Source: Azoarcus sp. (GTDB lineage Bacteria; Pseudomonadota; Gammaproteobacteria; Burkholderiales; Rhodocyclaceae). Taken from it: 43,475 bases of DNA. Positions 1-8,591 of this stretch are shown in pieces; position 1 is the first letter of the stretch; each line of letters opens with the position of its first letter. The notes under the pieces are model-generated. The model did no database searches and was not told the origin of the DNA. It saw only the letters and a program-made list of their open reading frames with translations. The translations under genes and the position numbers were made by a program. The stretch covers positions 1 to 43,475 of the forward strand of contig JAIRMC010000002.1 in NCBI GenBank assembly GCA_031258965.1. The letters are read 5' to 3'.

Positions 1-3000
1 GCTTACCTGCAACCGGGCGAGAAGTTCGATGTGAATTTCACGCTGAGGAACAACCGGACAGCGGCGCATATCGTCGGCGCGAATGGCGATGCCCATCCCC
101 TGGACAGCGCGGGCGTGGACAGGGTCGAATGGCTGGTCGCCACGACGCCCCCCCCGTCCAGCGCCAAAAATCACGCGACGGGGATGAGTTGTTCGGCGCT
201 GCCTTCAGACAAGGACAAGGATGACATCAGCGGGCAGTTTTCCACGGCCTTGCCGGCGAGCGCGAGCGACCCCGCCGCCGTTCCGGCGAACGCCGCCTTT
301 GGCGTGTACAACCTGTACCTGCGGGCGCACGCCGCGACGTCATGCACGGGGACGGGGGAAATTTCGCCGGTCTACGTCCTGGAGAACGCCATCATGGTGG
401 CGCCTCGGATACGCTCCATCAAGGTGACGCCCTCGCAGCCGCCGCCGCAGCCGCCGCTCACGGTGGGCAAGCGCGATGTCGAGGTGGTGTGGGCGGTCAC
501 GTTTTCCGCCCCGGTCACGGGGGTGGACGCGGGGGATTTCCGCTTGATCGCATCTGGCGCATCCGGGGCGGGCATCACGTCCGTGAGCGGTTCGGGGAGC
601 GTCTATTACGTGACGGCGAGGGTGTTGGCGGGCGGCGTTCCGCCGGACCAGCTGGCCAGCCTGCGGCTGGATTTCGTCGATGACGACAGCGTCAAGTCGG
701 CGGCGGGGAGCTATCCCCTCGGCGGGCCGGGGGCGGGCAATGCCAACTTCAGCGGCGAGACGCAGCCGCTGAAGGGGACGATCTGCGGCGCGGCCAATGT
801 GATCTGGTGCGATGATTTCGAGCGCTCGGTGCAGGGGGCCAGCCAGGCGAATCTCGTCGGCAACGGCTGGGTGGCGGCATCGACCCATACCACCTGCGCC
901 CACACGCCGGGAAGTAATTACCAGCCCGACGCGGGCGGCTGCGCGGGCATCGACAGCGATATCAAGCCCTATCACGACTATGCCAACCTGCGCGCCAACG
1001 AGAGCCGCAGCATGTTCAACCGCTGGCGGGAACATACGGTGACGAGCGAGGTCATCGACCTCTCCGGGCTGCCTGCCGGGTCGGCGGTGGAGTACAGCTA
1101 CTGGCTGCGGCGCGGCGATGATGTGTTTGCTGAAAAGCCGGAACTCAGCACCGACTACTTCAAGGCCGAATACCTGGATAAAGACGGCGCTTGGCAACAG
1201 TTGGCGGCGCATCGCAGCGCGGGCGGGAAGGCGGTGGCGGGCGAGGCGCTGCGCCCCATGTTCCAGTTGCCGGACGCGGCGCTGTGGAGCGGCTTTCGCC
1301 TGCGCTTCACCCAGAATCACGGCGACGGCATCCTGGACCGCAGTAGCGCCAGCAAAGTCAACGGCTACGACTACTGGTTCGTCGACGACGTCGTGCTGCG
1401 CCGGATCGACGCGCCGCGCTATGCAGGAGGCTTTTGCGACAATTTCGAGGCGCCGGAGGCTAGCCTGAAGCAATGGTCGTTCAACCACGAGGACGCCGCG
1501 ACCGGCGCGCTGGGTTCGGGCATACGGATCGGCGAGGCGGGCGTGACGGGCGACGTCTATCCAACGCAGGGGTCGACGAGTCATTCCCTGTTCCTGCGCT
1601 GGAGTTATGTCGCGGCCTCCTCCTTGCGCATCGATACAAGCGCCATGACGGGCGGCGTGCCCGTCAGCTATGTGATGCAGCGCGGGCTGAATTCAAAGCC
1701 GCCCGATACGATCAATGGCGCGCCCGTCTATTCTTCCTGCGATTACAACACCGCCCAGTCCGGCGACCGTTTCGTCTCCGAATACTTCGCCGACGATAAT
1801 AAATGGCATACGCTCCAGGATGTCGACGGCGTCGATGGCAGCAGCCGCTGCGGCGAGAATTTCCGCTATTCGAAGGTCATCGAGGATCCCGCCGCGCGGC
1901 ATGACGGCTTTCGCCTGCGCTTCCGGCAGATTTCCACGACCAGCGGTCAGAACAATAATGACTACAACGATTATTGGCTGGTCGATGACGTCTGCGTCGG
2001 CCGGACGCTGGACCAAGGGCTTCCCAAGGCCGACCTGGCGCTGGAGAAGACACGGGAAACCGCCCAGTTGCTGCCGGGCGGCGTCGTTGTCTATGTCCTG
2101 CGAGCGGCCAATAACGGCCCCGACACGATGCGGGGGGATTTGCAGATCGTGGATACCTTGCCCGCCGGGATGAGTTTCCATGCGTTCCAGGGCCTCGATT
2201 GGTTCTGCGAGGCGGCGGGCCAGAGGGTGAGCTGCGCCTGGAGCGGGGAGCTGGCGCAGGGCCAGGCCGCGCCGGATTTGCGCATTTATGCGGTGGTGGC
2301 GGAAACGGCGAGCGGCACTTTGACGAACCGCGCGGCGCTTTCTTCCGGCGCGGTGGTGGATGGGAACTCGGACAACGACGGCGACACGGATGAGGGAGAC
2401 GTCGAAACGGTGTCTTTCCTCTTCACCAAGGGGCAATGCGCGGACGGCGAGCAGGTCGGCGGCGTGGCCTCCAGCGCGCCGTGCAGCCGCTACGATTTCG
2501 GCGGGTTGGCGGGCGAACACAAGCGCGGCATCCGCATTACGCATGTGGACGCCGGGGGAAGGTATGCGAATGCGCTCTCCGGTAGCGCGGATGCGTGGGG
2601 GGTGCTGCAATTCGCGCTGCGCTGCCTCGATCCGGCGGGGCCGCCGCCGCAGGGGGCGGTGCAGGCCTTGTTCGGGACGGACGTGGCGCCGTCGCGGCCC
2701 TTGAGCGCGTGCGCCAGGAGCGGCGATGCGTCGTTGCCTTGGAGTGATTCGAGCTTCCTGGCGGTGATGTTCACCAAGGGGGCGGCGACGGCGGACGGTG
2801 TTTATGGCTTCCGGTATGAGGATGTGGGGCGGGTGAGGCTGTATGTGCGCGACCTGTTGGATGACAGCAGGCAGGGCGGCAGCGAGGCTTTCGTGCAGAA
2901 GCCCGCGGCGCTGGCGTTGAAGGAGGTGAGGTGTGAGGACGGCACGCCGAATCCGGGCGCGACGGCGGCGAATGGCGCGCCGTTCTGCCGCGCCGGGCAG

Positions 3001-4353
3001 CCGTTCGAGCTGACGGCGGAGGCGCAATCCGTCGATGGCAACCGGACGCCGAATTTTGGCCAGGAAAATACGCCCAAGGGCGTATTCCTGGAAAAAACCC
3101 TGCTGCTGCCGCAAGGCGGCCACGATCCCGATCTCGGCTTGCGGGGCCTGGGCGCGTTCACGAATGGCGCGGCCACGGTCACGGCGCAATCCTGGACGGA
3201 AGTTGGCATCATCGCCATTACCCCGCGGCTGGGCGACGTTGGGGACGGCGGCATGACACTCAGCGATCAATACCTGGGCGCGGGCGACGTGCCGCCGGAG
3301 GGATTGCAGACCGTCATCATTGGCCGCTTCTACCCCGGTCATTTCCAGACAAGCATCGGCGCCGAGGGCCGCATGGCATGCCCGTCCGGGATGACTTGCC
3401 CGGAAGGCGGATTTTTCTATACCGGCCAGCCTTTCGCGTTGTCGGTGAAGGCTTGCCCCCATGGCGATGAGAGCTGCGCCGGGCGGTTGGAAAACTATCG
3501 CGGCGATTTCGCGGCGACGGTCAAGCTGAGCGCCTGGGGGGCGCGCGGATCGGAGGAGGCGGCGGATCAAAACCCGCCCGACTTTGCCGCGAATGGCGGC
3601 TACCTGGAAGGCGTGGCATTGGGCGGCGCAACCATTCCGGGCGACGGCTTCGCCGGCGGCGATGGCTTCGGCGGGCTTTTCACGGGCCTGTTCCGGTATG
3701 CGCATGCCCTCAAGACCCACCCCGTCGCGCCGGTCGACATCTACATCCGCGCCGTGGAGGACGGGCGCGACGGCGTGAGTTCCCGGTTTTCCGGCACGCC
3801 GGACAGCTCGCCGGAAGGCGGTATCAAGCTCGCGCGCGGACGTGTGCAACTGTCCAACGGCTTCGGCCCGGCAAAAAACGCCCTGGCCATTCCCGTCCAG
3901 GTTCAGTTCTGGTCTTGCCTCGAGAGCGGCCAATGCGACTGGACGGTGAGCGCGACGGACATGACCCGGATCGAACCGGATGCCGTCGTGGTCGATGCGG
4001 ACAAACGGGCCGCGCTCTCGGTTTCCCTGCACCCGATGCAGGGCATGGACGCGATGCCGGAGGTCGACAGGCTCGAACTTTCCGGCGGCGCGGGCAGGAT
4101 CGTCTTGCTGCCGAAAGGCGGCGAGGGAAGCCTCAACGTCGGCATCAACCTGGGCGAAGCCGCCGAGGACAACGCCTGCGACCACACAGCGGGCGGGCAA
4201 GAGGGCGCGGCGGCGAAGCTCCCCTGGCTGCGCGCCTGGAACGGCGTTTGCACGCAGGCGCAATCCGGCGAGGCCGACCCGTCCGCGCGCGCCACGTTCG
4301 GCATCTATTCCGGCGAAAGACGCCGATCCGTGCATAGCCGGGAACGGTATTGA
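1..4353 (+). CDS. MshQ-like pilus-associated surface protein (DUF6701), 5' end outside window
   Basis: The frame is open from base 1, so the start lies upstream; the GTG at 31 is just an internal valine. At least 1,450 residues are visible. In order: a bacterial Ig-like stretch (about 450-700, with a VTFSAPVTGVDAGDF-type motif); two tandem jelly-roll/MAM-like modules (about 770-1420 and 1430-2010), each beginning with a Cys-Asp-(Asn/Asp)-Phe-Glu motif and closing with a YW(F/L)VDDV motif; a DUF11-type repeat (about 2030-2400); then a long C-terminal half with the paired-Cys layout and FYTGQPF motif of DUF6701. The end, ATFGIYSGERR, is the typical finish of MSHA biogenesis MshQ proteins. Such proteins are secreted and sit with type IV (MSHA) pilus operons, probably as an adhesin or large minor pilin; the exact role is not settled. 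The other msh genes would be expected just upstream, outside the window. It converges with gph across 31 bp. Confidence 0.8.
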   Translation, partial: AYLQPGEKFDVNFTLRNNRTAAHIVGANGDAHPLDSAGVDRVEWLVATTPPPSSAKNHATGMSCSALPSDKDKDDISGQFSTALPASASDPAAVPANAAFGVYNLYLRAHAATSCTGTGEISPVYVLENAIMVAPRIRSIKVTPSQPPPQPPLTVGKRDVEVVWAVTFSAPVTGVDAGDFRLIASGASGAGITSVSGSGSVYYVTARVLAGGVPPDQLASLRLDFVDDDSVKSAAGSYPLGGPGAGNANFSGETQPLKGTICGAANVIWCDDFERSVQGASQANLVGNGWVAASTHTTCAHTPGSNYQPDAGGCAGIDSDIKPYHDYANLRANESRSMFNRWREHTVTSEVIDLSGLPAGSAVEYSYWLRRGDDVFAEKPELSTDYFKAEYLDKDGAWQQLAAHRSAGGKAVAGEALRPMFQLPDAALWSGFRLRFTQNHGDGILDRSSASKVNGYDYWFVDDVVLRRIDAPRYAGGFCDNFEAPEASLKQWSFNHEDAATGALGSGIRIGEAGVTGDVYPTQGSTSHSLFLRWSYVAASSLRIDTSAMTGGVPVSYVMQRGLNSKPPDTINGAPVYSSCDYNTAQSGDRFVSEYFADDNKWHTLQDVDGVDGSSRCGENFRYSKVIEDPAARHDGFRLRFRQISTTSGQNNNDYNDYWLVDDVCVGRTLDQGLPKADLALEKTRETAQLLPGGVVVYVLRAANNGPDTMRGDLQIVDTLPAGMSFHAFQGLDWFCEAAGQRVSCAWSGELAQGQAAPDLRIYAVVAETASGTLTNRAALSSGAVVDGNSDNDGDTDEGDVETVSFLFTKGQCADGEQVGGVASSAPCSRYDFGGLAGEHKRGIRITHVDAGGRYANALSGSADAWGVLQFALRCLDPAGPPPQGAVQALFGTDVAPSRPLSACARSGDASLPWSDSSFLAVMFTKGAATADGVYGFRYEDVGRVRLYVRDLLDDSRQGGSEAFVQKPAALALKEVRCEDGTPNPGATAANGAPFCRAGQPFELTAEAQSVDGNRTPNFGQENTPKGVFLEKTLLLPQGGHDPDLGLRGLGAFTNGAATVTAQSWTEVGIIAITPRLGDVGDGGMTLSDQYLGAGDVPPEGLQTVIIGRFYPGHFQTSIGAEGRMACPSGMTCPEGGFFYTGQPFALSVKACPHGDESCAGRLENYRGDFAATVKLSAWGARGSEEAADQNPPDFAANGGYLEGVALGGATIPGDGFAGGDGFGGLFTGLFRYAHALKTHPVAPVDIYIRAVEDGRDGVSSRFSGTPDSSPEGGIKLARGRVQLSNGFGPAKNALAIPVQVQFWSCLESGQCDWTVSATDMTRIEPDAVVVDADKRAALSVSLHPMQGMDAMPEVDRLELSGGAGRIVLLPKGGEGSLNVGINLGEAAEDNACDHTAGGQEGAAAKLPWLRAWNGVCTQAQSGEADPSARATFGIYSGERRRSVHSRERY

Positions 4354-4384
4354 TTCGAGACAACGCCATGCGAGGCGAGGCGCG

Positions 4385-5047
4385 TCAGGCGAGATGATCC
4401 AGGATTTGCAGGGCGCTCGAAAGCAGGCCGTCGCAGTCGATGGCTTCCACGGGCATGCCTTCGCTATAGCCGTATGTCACCAGCAGTACGGGCGCGCCAG
4501 CGGCGCGGGCGGCGAGCGCGTCGTTGGCGGAGTCGCCGATCATCAGCGATTCCGGCGGTTTCACGCCAAGTTGGGCGCAGGCGTGTTCGATTACGGCGGG
4601 GTCGGGTTTTCGCCTCGGCAATGTGTCACCGCAGACGACCGCGCCGAAATACCGCGCGATGCCGAATTGTGTCAGCAGCGGCAAGGTGAAGCCGGTGGCC
4701 TTGTTGGTGACGATGGCCATTTCCAGGCCGCGGACGGCGAGCGCCGCGAGTAGTTCGGGGACGCCGGGGTAGGGGCGTGTGCGCCGCCCGTTGACTTCGG
4801 CATAGTGGCGGCGAAAGGCTTCGAGGGCGGCGTCGACGTCGGCGCTGGACGCGGGGGCGCGGCCTTCCGTAAGGCTGCGCCGCACCAGATCAGCAATGCC
4901 CTTGCCGACGAAGCCGTGGATTTCTTCTTGGCCGCGCGGCGCCTGCCCCCGTTCGGCCAGCATCAGGTTGGCGGCGTCGGCCAGGTCGGCAACGGTGTCG
5001 AGCAGGGTGCCGTCGAGGTCGAACAGTATCGCGCGCGGCGCGCTCAC
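4385..5047 (-). CDS. gph: Phosphoglycolate phosphatase, HAD family
   Basis: Haloacid-dehalogenase hydrolase of 220 residues that removes phosphate from 2-phosphoglycolate, cytoplasmic. The N-terminus carries the nucleophile motif [10 protein letters not shown]; motif II is IVTNK; the Lys and acidic motifs III/IV are RRKPDP and [12 protein letters not shown]. The start is a GTG at 5047 that overlaps the rpe stop in a GTGA junction, so translation is likely coupled. A longer in-frame opening upstream only runs through rpe. In many beta- and gammaproteobacteria rpe-gph precedes trp genes; here no trp gene follows, because the convergent MshQ-like gene ends 31 bp away. Length and motifs fit the family well. 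Confidence 0.93.
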   Translation of the reverse strand: MSAPRAILFDLDGTLLDTVADLADAANLMLAERGQAPRGQEEIHGFVGKGIADLVRRSLTEGRAPASSADVDAALEAFRRHYAEVNGRRTRPYPGVPELLAALAVRGLEMAIVTNKATGFTLPLLTQFGIARYFGAVVCGDTLPRRKPDPAVIEHACAQLGVKPPESLMIGDSANDALAARAAGAPVLLVTYGYSEGMPVEAIDCDGLLSSALQILDHLA

Positions 5048-5730
5048 GCGGGCAGTTCGGCGCGTAGCCGTGAGATGATGGTGTCGTAGCGATGGGGGTC
5101 GCCGCCGCGCCCCGCGCCGAATATGGCTGAACCGGCGACGAAGGTATCCGCGCCCGCGCGGGCAATGGCGGCGATGTTGTCGATTTTCACGCCGCCGTCG
5201 ATTTCGAGCAGGATTTCGTGTCCGCTTTCCTGCCGCCAGGCGTCGAGCCGCGCGCGGACGGCGGCGAGTTTGGCGAGTGTTCCGGGGATGAAGGTTTGTC
5301 CGCCGAAACCCGGGTTGACGCTCATCAGCAGGACGATGTCGAGCCTGTCCATGAGGTGGTCGAGGTAGTGCAGGGGGGTGGCCGGGTTGAATACCAGCCC
5401 GGCTTTCGCGCCGCCGTCCCGGATCAGCGCAAGGCTGCGGTCGATGTGTTCGGAGGCTTCGGGGTGGAAGGTGATGATGTCCGCGCCCGCCGCGATGAAG
5501 TCGCCAATGATCCGGTCGACGGGTTTCACCATGAGGTGCACGTCGATCGGGGCGTTTGCCAGCGGGCGAATGGCTTCGCATACCAGCGGGCCGACGGTGA
5601 GGTTGGGGACGTAATGGTTGTCCATTACGTCGAAATGAATCCAGTCCGCCCCGGCGGCAAGCACGTTGTCCACTTCTTCGCCGAGGCGGGCAAAGTTGGC
5701 GGAAAGCAGGCTGGGGGCAAGGCGGTACAT
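5044..5730 (-). CDS. rpe: Ribulose-phosphate 3-epimerase
   Basis: 228-residue TIM-barrel enzyme that interconverts ribulose-5-phosphate and xylulose-5-phosphate in the pentose phosphate and Calvin cycles. Seen directly: the N-terminal [16 protein letters not shown], the metal/catalytic motifs [12 protein letters not shown] and HLMV, the [10 protein letters not shown] loop and the C-terminal EIDGGVK phosphate-binding strand. The start is ATG 5730; upstream codons in the open frame do not look like Rpe. It sits 80 bp downstream of the metallo-beta-lactamase-fold gene and overlaps gph by four bases, as expected for a two-gene rpe-gph unit. Confidence 0.97.
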   Translation of the reverse strand: MYRLAPSLLSANFARLGEEVDNVLAAGADWIHFDVMDNHYVPNLTVGPLVCEAIRPLANAPIDVHLMVKPVDRIIGDFIAAGADIITFHPEASEHIDRSLALIRDGGAKAGLVFNPATPLHYLDHLMDRLDIVLLMSVNPGFGGQTFIPGTLAKLAAVRARLDAWRQESGHEILLEIDGGVKIDNIAAIARAGADTFVAGSAIFGAGRGGDPHRYDTIISRLRAELPA

Positions 5731-5810
5731 GGCGCGCGGTTCCAGGGGGACGGAAGTCCGGGATTCTACTCCGCGCCGCCGGCGGCCATGGGCCGGATGG
5801 GCCTGGCCGT

Positions 5811-6578
5811 TCAGAACGTGAATTCCTGCCGGTGTTCGAGACGCTTTGGCCGTAGCCGCCCGCGCAGTGCGTCGATCTGTTCCATGATGCGCGCGCCGAA
5901 GCCCGGTTTGAGGTGGCTGATATAGACTTCGGGCCTTACTGTCAATTCGTCCAGCATTGTTCCCAGCATGCTGGGGCACAGGTGCCGGGAGGAGATTGCC
6001 AGCGCGTGCATTTCTTCGGGAAACGCGGTTTCCATGATCAGGTAGCGCAGGGCGGGGCTGGCGTTGATGGCTTCGACCAGCCCGGTGCAGTAGGTGGTGT
6101 CTCCCGAGTAGATCAATTGGCCCGCGCCGCTGTCGAGACGCCATGCCACGCTGGGAACGGTGTGGAGAACCGGCAGGGCGGTGAATGTGCGCCCGCCCAG
6201 ACGGACCGATTCGCCCGGCATGACCGGCTGCAAGCGCAGGTAAGGGCGGTTGCGGTCGGGAATGGAGGTGAAGTCCGGCCAGACCAGCCAGTTGAATATG
6301 TGCGCCCGCAGGATGTGCAGCGCTCCCGGCGGCGCGTAGACGGTGATCGTGCGATAGCAGACTTCGCCAATGGCATCGACCAGCAGCGGAATGGCGGCGA
6401 TGTGGTCGATATGGGCGTGGCTGACGAAGATGTGGCCGATGCGCCGCAAGGCGGAGAAGTCCAGGTCGCCGGCCCCGGTTCCACAGTCGATGAGAACGTC
6501 ATCGTCGACAAGGAAGGACGATGTGCGCGAATCTTTGCCGCCTATTCCGCCGCTACAGCCCAGCACCGTAAGTTTCAT
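5811..6578 (-). CDS. MBL-fold hydrolase, 3',5'-cyclic-nucleotide phosphodiesterase-like
   Basis: 255 residues from ATG 6578 ([13 protein letters not shown]). The metallo-beta-lactamase fold signature HAHIDH, the later His of VLHTVPS, the Asp of YSGDTTY and the near-C-terminal His of ISHLKPG give a complete set of metal ligands for two metals. Opening and spacing (LGCSGG...[19 protein letters not shown]) resemble class II cyclic-nucleotide phosphodiesterases (PF02112) and RNase Z-like proteins. The lack of the RNase Z exosite arm favours a small-molecule phosphodiesterase. No signal peptide, so it is probably cytoplasmic. An alternative ATG lies eight codons upstream ([10 protein letters not shown]) but the family start is MKLTVLG. 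Substrate cannot be read from sequence; cAMP is a guess from family. Confidence 0.72.
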   Translation of the reverse strand: MKLTVLGCSGGIGGKDSRTSSFLVDDDVLIDCGTGAGDLDFSALRRIGHIFVSHAHIDHIAAIPLLVDAIGEVCYRTITVYAPPGALHILRAHIFNWLVWPDFTSIPDRNRPYLRLQPVMPGESVRLGGRTFTALPVLHTVPSVAWRLDSGAGQLIYSGDTTYCTGLVEAINASPALRYLIMETAFPEEMHALAISSRHLCPSMLGTMLDELTVRPEVYISHLKPGFGARIMEQIDALRGRLRPKRLEHRQEFTF

Positions 6579-6718
6579 GGACTTTTTTGTCCAGCCCACT
6601 TCCGGGCTGTCGCCATCCTTCCACCGGACTGGAATGTATCATTCGCCCGCATGGCGGGCGATGAAGGAAATCACGATGTCCAGATGCACGCTTCGGCGAG
6701 ATCCCGGCTAAACCGAAT

Positions 6719-6814
6719 GTCATTGAGGGGGGGGGGGTTATTGGTTGTGTCATACAAAAAAGGCAATCCGCGCGCCGCGCGGATTGCCGCGCCGTTTCGC
6801 GCCTCGCAATGACG
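6719..6814. repeat. Composite REP-like palindromic element with G11 tract
   Basis: The left edge GTCATTGAG and the right edge CTCGCAATGAC are degenerate inverted copies of the dispersed repeat core seen across the window. Inside lie an uninterrupted run of eleven Gs (6727-6737) and a perfect 11-bp hairpin (6762-6788). It fills most of the space between the MBL-fold gene and the FHA gene. Confidence 0.7.
6756..6788 (-). terminator. Rho-independent terminator downstream of the FHA gene
   Basis: Read on the minus strand, an 11-bp perfect stem (ggcaatccgcg pairing with cgcggattgcc, 5-nt loop) is followed at once by six Ts. It lies 40 bp after the FHA gene stop and is built from the palindromic repeat. 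Confidence 0.7.
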
Positions 6815-6828
6815 ATTGCCCGGGTTCC

Positions 6829-7536
6829 TCAGGGGCGCAGGAAAAATTCCATTTTGACTCCGGCAATTTCGATGATGTCATGGTCCTTGAGTTTGCGCGC
6901 TTGCGCATCGAGTTGTTCGCCATTGACCGAGGGATAAATTTCGCCTTCGACATGCGTGATGAAATAGCCCTGTTCACGCCGCGTGATGACCGCCGCGTGA
7001 TGACCGGGTTTGCCAAGAGTGGTGACTGATTTGCTCAATTCGAGTTCTTGCCCGGTATTGACGCCGTTCAATACTTGGATCACGCCGACGTGTTCGAGCA
7101 AATGTCCGGTCGAACTGGTTTCGGCATGGGCGGGCGGCGGGGCCGTCGTGCGGGTTGTTGACGTTTCGGCGGGATTCGCCATCCCGGCATCGAAGGGCTT
7201 CAGCGCCGCGGTATCGACCAATTCCGTCGCCGACACGCCCTGCGTGGAAGCATCGCTCATGTATTTGATGCGATATTTGCCGAGTTCGATCACGTCGTTG
7301 TTGTGCAGGACGTGCTTCTTGACCGGCTGCCCGTTTACGTAGGTGCCGTTGGTGCTGTTGAGGTCTTCGAGAAAGGCGTCGCCAAGGATATGGGTGATTA
7401 CGGCATGCTGGCCGCTGATGGAGAGGTTGTCGATCTGGATGTCGTTGACCGGCTTGCGGCCAATCAACGTCCTCTCATTGGTGAGAATGATCTCCTTGAG
7501 CACCAGTCCGTCCATACTGAGAATCAACTTTGGCAT
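6829..7536 (-). CDS. Double FHA-domain protein
   Basis: 235 residues with two forkhead-associated domains, which bind phosphothreonine peptides. The first (about 1-90) has the full signature: LIGRKPVNDIQI, then SISGQHA and the LNSTNGTYVNG turn. The second (about 145-232) is degenerate: it keeps the fold pattern and a VNGEQL turn but lacks the canonical GR and SxxH residues, so it may not bind phosphopeptide. A Thr/Pro-rich linker (about 115-140) joins them. Start ATG 7536 is preferred over ATG 7545, because AGGGG sits 8 nt before the former and abuts the latter. The PP2C phosphatase gene lies 64 bp upstream on the same strand, suggesting a Ser/Thr phosphorylation switch. No Ser/Thr kinase is in the window. 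Confidence 0.85.
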   Translation of the reverse strand: MPKLILSMDGLVLKEIILTNERTLIGRKPVNDIQIDNLSISGQHAVITHILGDAFLEDLNSTNGTYVNGQPVKKHVLHNNDVIELGKYRIKYMSDASTQGVSATELVDTAALKPFDAGMANPAETSTTRTTAPPPAHAETSSTGHLLEHVGVIQVLNGVNTGQELELSKSVTTLGKPGHHAAVITRREQGYFITHVEGEIYPSVNGEQLDAQARKLKDHDIIEIAGVKMEFFLRP

Positions 7537-7600
7537 TGCATGCATCCCCTGTGTCGCGCGCGTCGCTATATCCGGTATTTACCGGCGGTTGCCGCCGCGG

Positions 7601-8386
7601 TCATGAAGCCCGCCCGGCGAACCAGGCGACGATGACGGAAATATTGTCGCGCCCGCCGCCCGCTTTCGCGGCCTCGATCAGGCCGGCGGCCGCGTCTTCC
7701 GTTGTCGCGGCCGCGCCAAGCAGTGTAGCGATTTCATCCTCGCCGGCCATGTCTGTCAAACCATCGGAGCACAGCAGCAAGCGATCATCCGGCTGTAATG
7801 CGCAAGCGCCCGTGCCGGGTTCCACATCGTCCTGTATTCCGAGTCCGCGCGTCAGCAGTCCGCGCCAGGAAAGCGTTTGCGCCATGTCCGCCGGAAGGCG
7901 TCCCGCGTCGACGTATTCCTGCGCCACGGTGTGGTCGCGCGACAGGCGCGTGAGTACGCCGTCACGGAACAGATAAAGACGCGAGTCGCCGATATGCGCA
8001 TACGCGACTTCGTCCGGACTGAGCAGGGCGCCGACGAATGTTGACCCCATGATGTCGTTGTCGAAGGATTGCGAGGCGATGGCGCGGATGGCGGTGTTGG
8101 CATCCGCAATACCCGCGGCGAGCAGCCAAGCGCGGTCGTAACATCTGTCGACCTCGCTTTTTGTTGCATCGAGCCGCAGATTGTTCAAAACGTAATTGAC
8201 GGCCAGCGCCGATGCCAGATCGCCCGAATGGTAGCCGCCCATGCCATCGGCCAGCAGCAGCCAGCCCCGCTCGGGATCGGCCCAGACCGTGTCTTCGTTG
8301 CGTTCCCGGACGAGTCCGACATCCGTGCGCACGGCGCATTCGAGCGTCAGCCCGGCCTTTCTGGATGCCCCATCGTTATTGGGCAT
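7601..8386 (-). CDS. PP2C-type Ser/Thr protein phosphatase (Stp/PppA-like)
   Basis: 261-residue PPM/PP2C phosphatase, predicted soluble. The metal-binding motifs are all present: RERNEDT (motif 1), LLLADGMGGYHSGD (motif 2), GSTFVGALL, HIGDSRLYLF, LCSDGLTDM and the C-terminal GGRDNISVIV. It should remove phosphate from Thr/Ser of partner proteins, most obviously whatever the adjacent FHA protein reads. Start ATG 8386 (MPNND) has GGAGGAG 11 nt upstream; a longer version (ATG 8416) is less likely. Phosphatase-plus-FHA pairs also occur in the threonine-phosphorylation control of type VI secretion, but no such cluster is here. Confidence 0.92.
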   Translation of the reverse strand: MPNNDGASRKAGLTLECAVRTDVGLVRERNEDTVWADPERGWLLLADGMGGYHSGDLASALAVNYVLNNLRLDATKSEVDRCYDRAWLLAAGIADANTAIRAIASQSFDNDIMGSTFVGALLSPDEVAYAHIGDSRLYLFRDGVLTRLSRDHTVAQEYVDAGRLPADMAQTLSWRGLLTRGLGIQDDVEPGTGACALQPDDRLLLCSDGLTDMAGEDEIATLLGAAATTEDAAAGLIEAAKAGGGRDNISVIVAWFAGRAS

Positions 8387-8591
8387 GATTCTGGTATCTC
8401 CTCCAACGTCATCCAAAACTTCTGCATTCTAGCAGTGACAAAGTGGCAGTGCCCGTTTCCCTGCGCATTTGCATACTGATCCATATCGGGGCGCTTAGCC
8501 CGCGCCGCGATCCACTCTGCCCCATACGACCACAATGCGGTACGATAGCCGGCAAACGATTTTTGGCCTCGCCGTCACTGGGCAAGCGAAC

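Noticed and set aside
1693-4335. 880-codon minus-strand open frame opposite the MshQ-like gene
   Set aside because: Shadow frame of high-GC coding sequence; no domain, and the plus strand has family motifs throughout.
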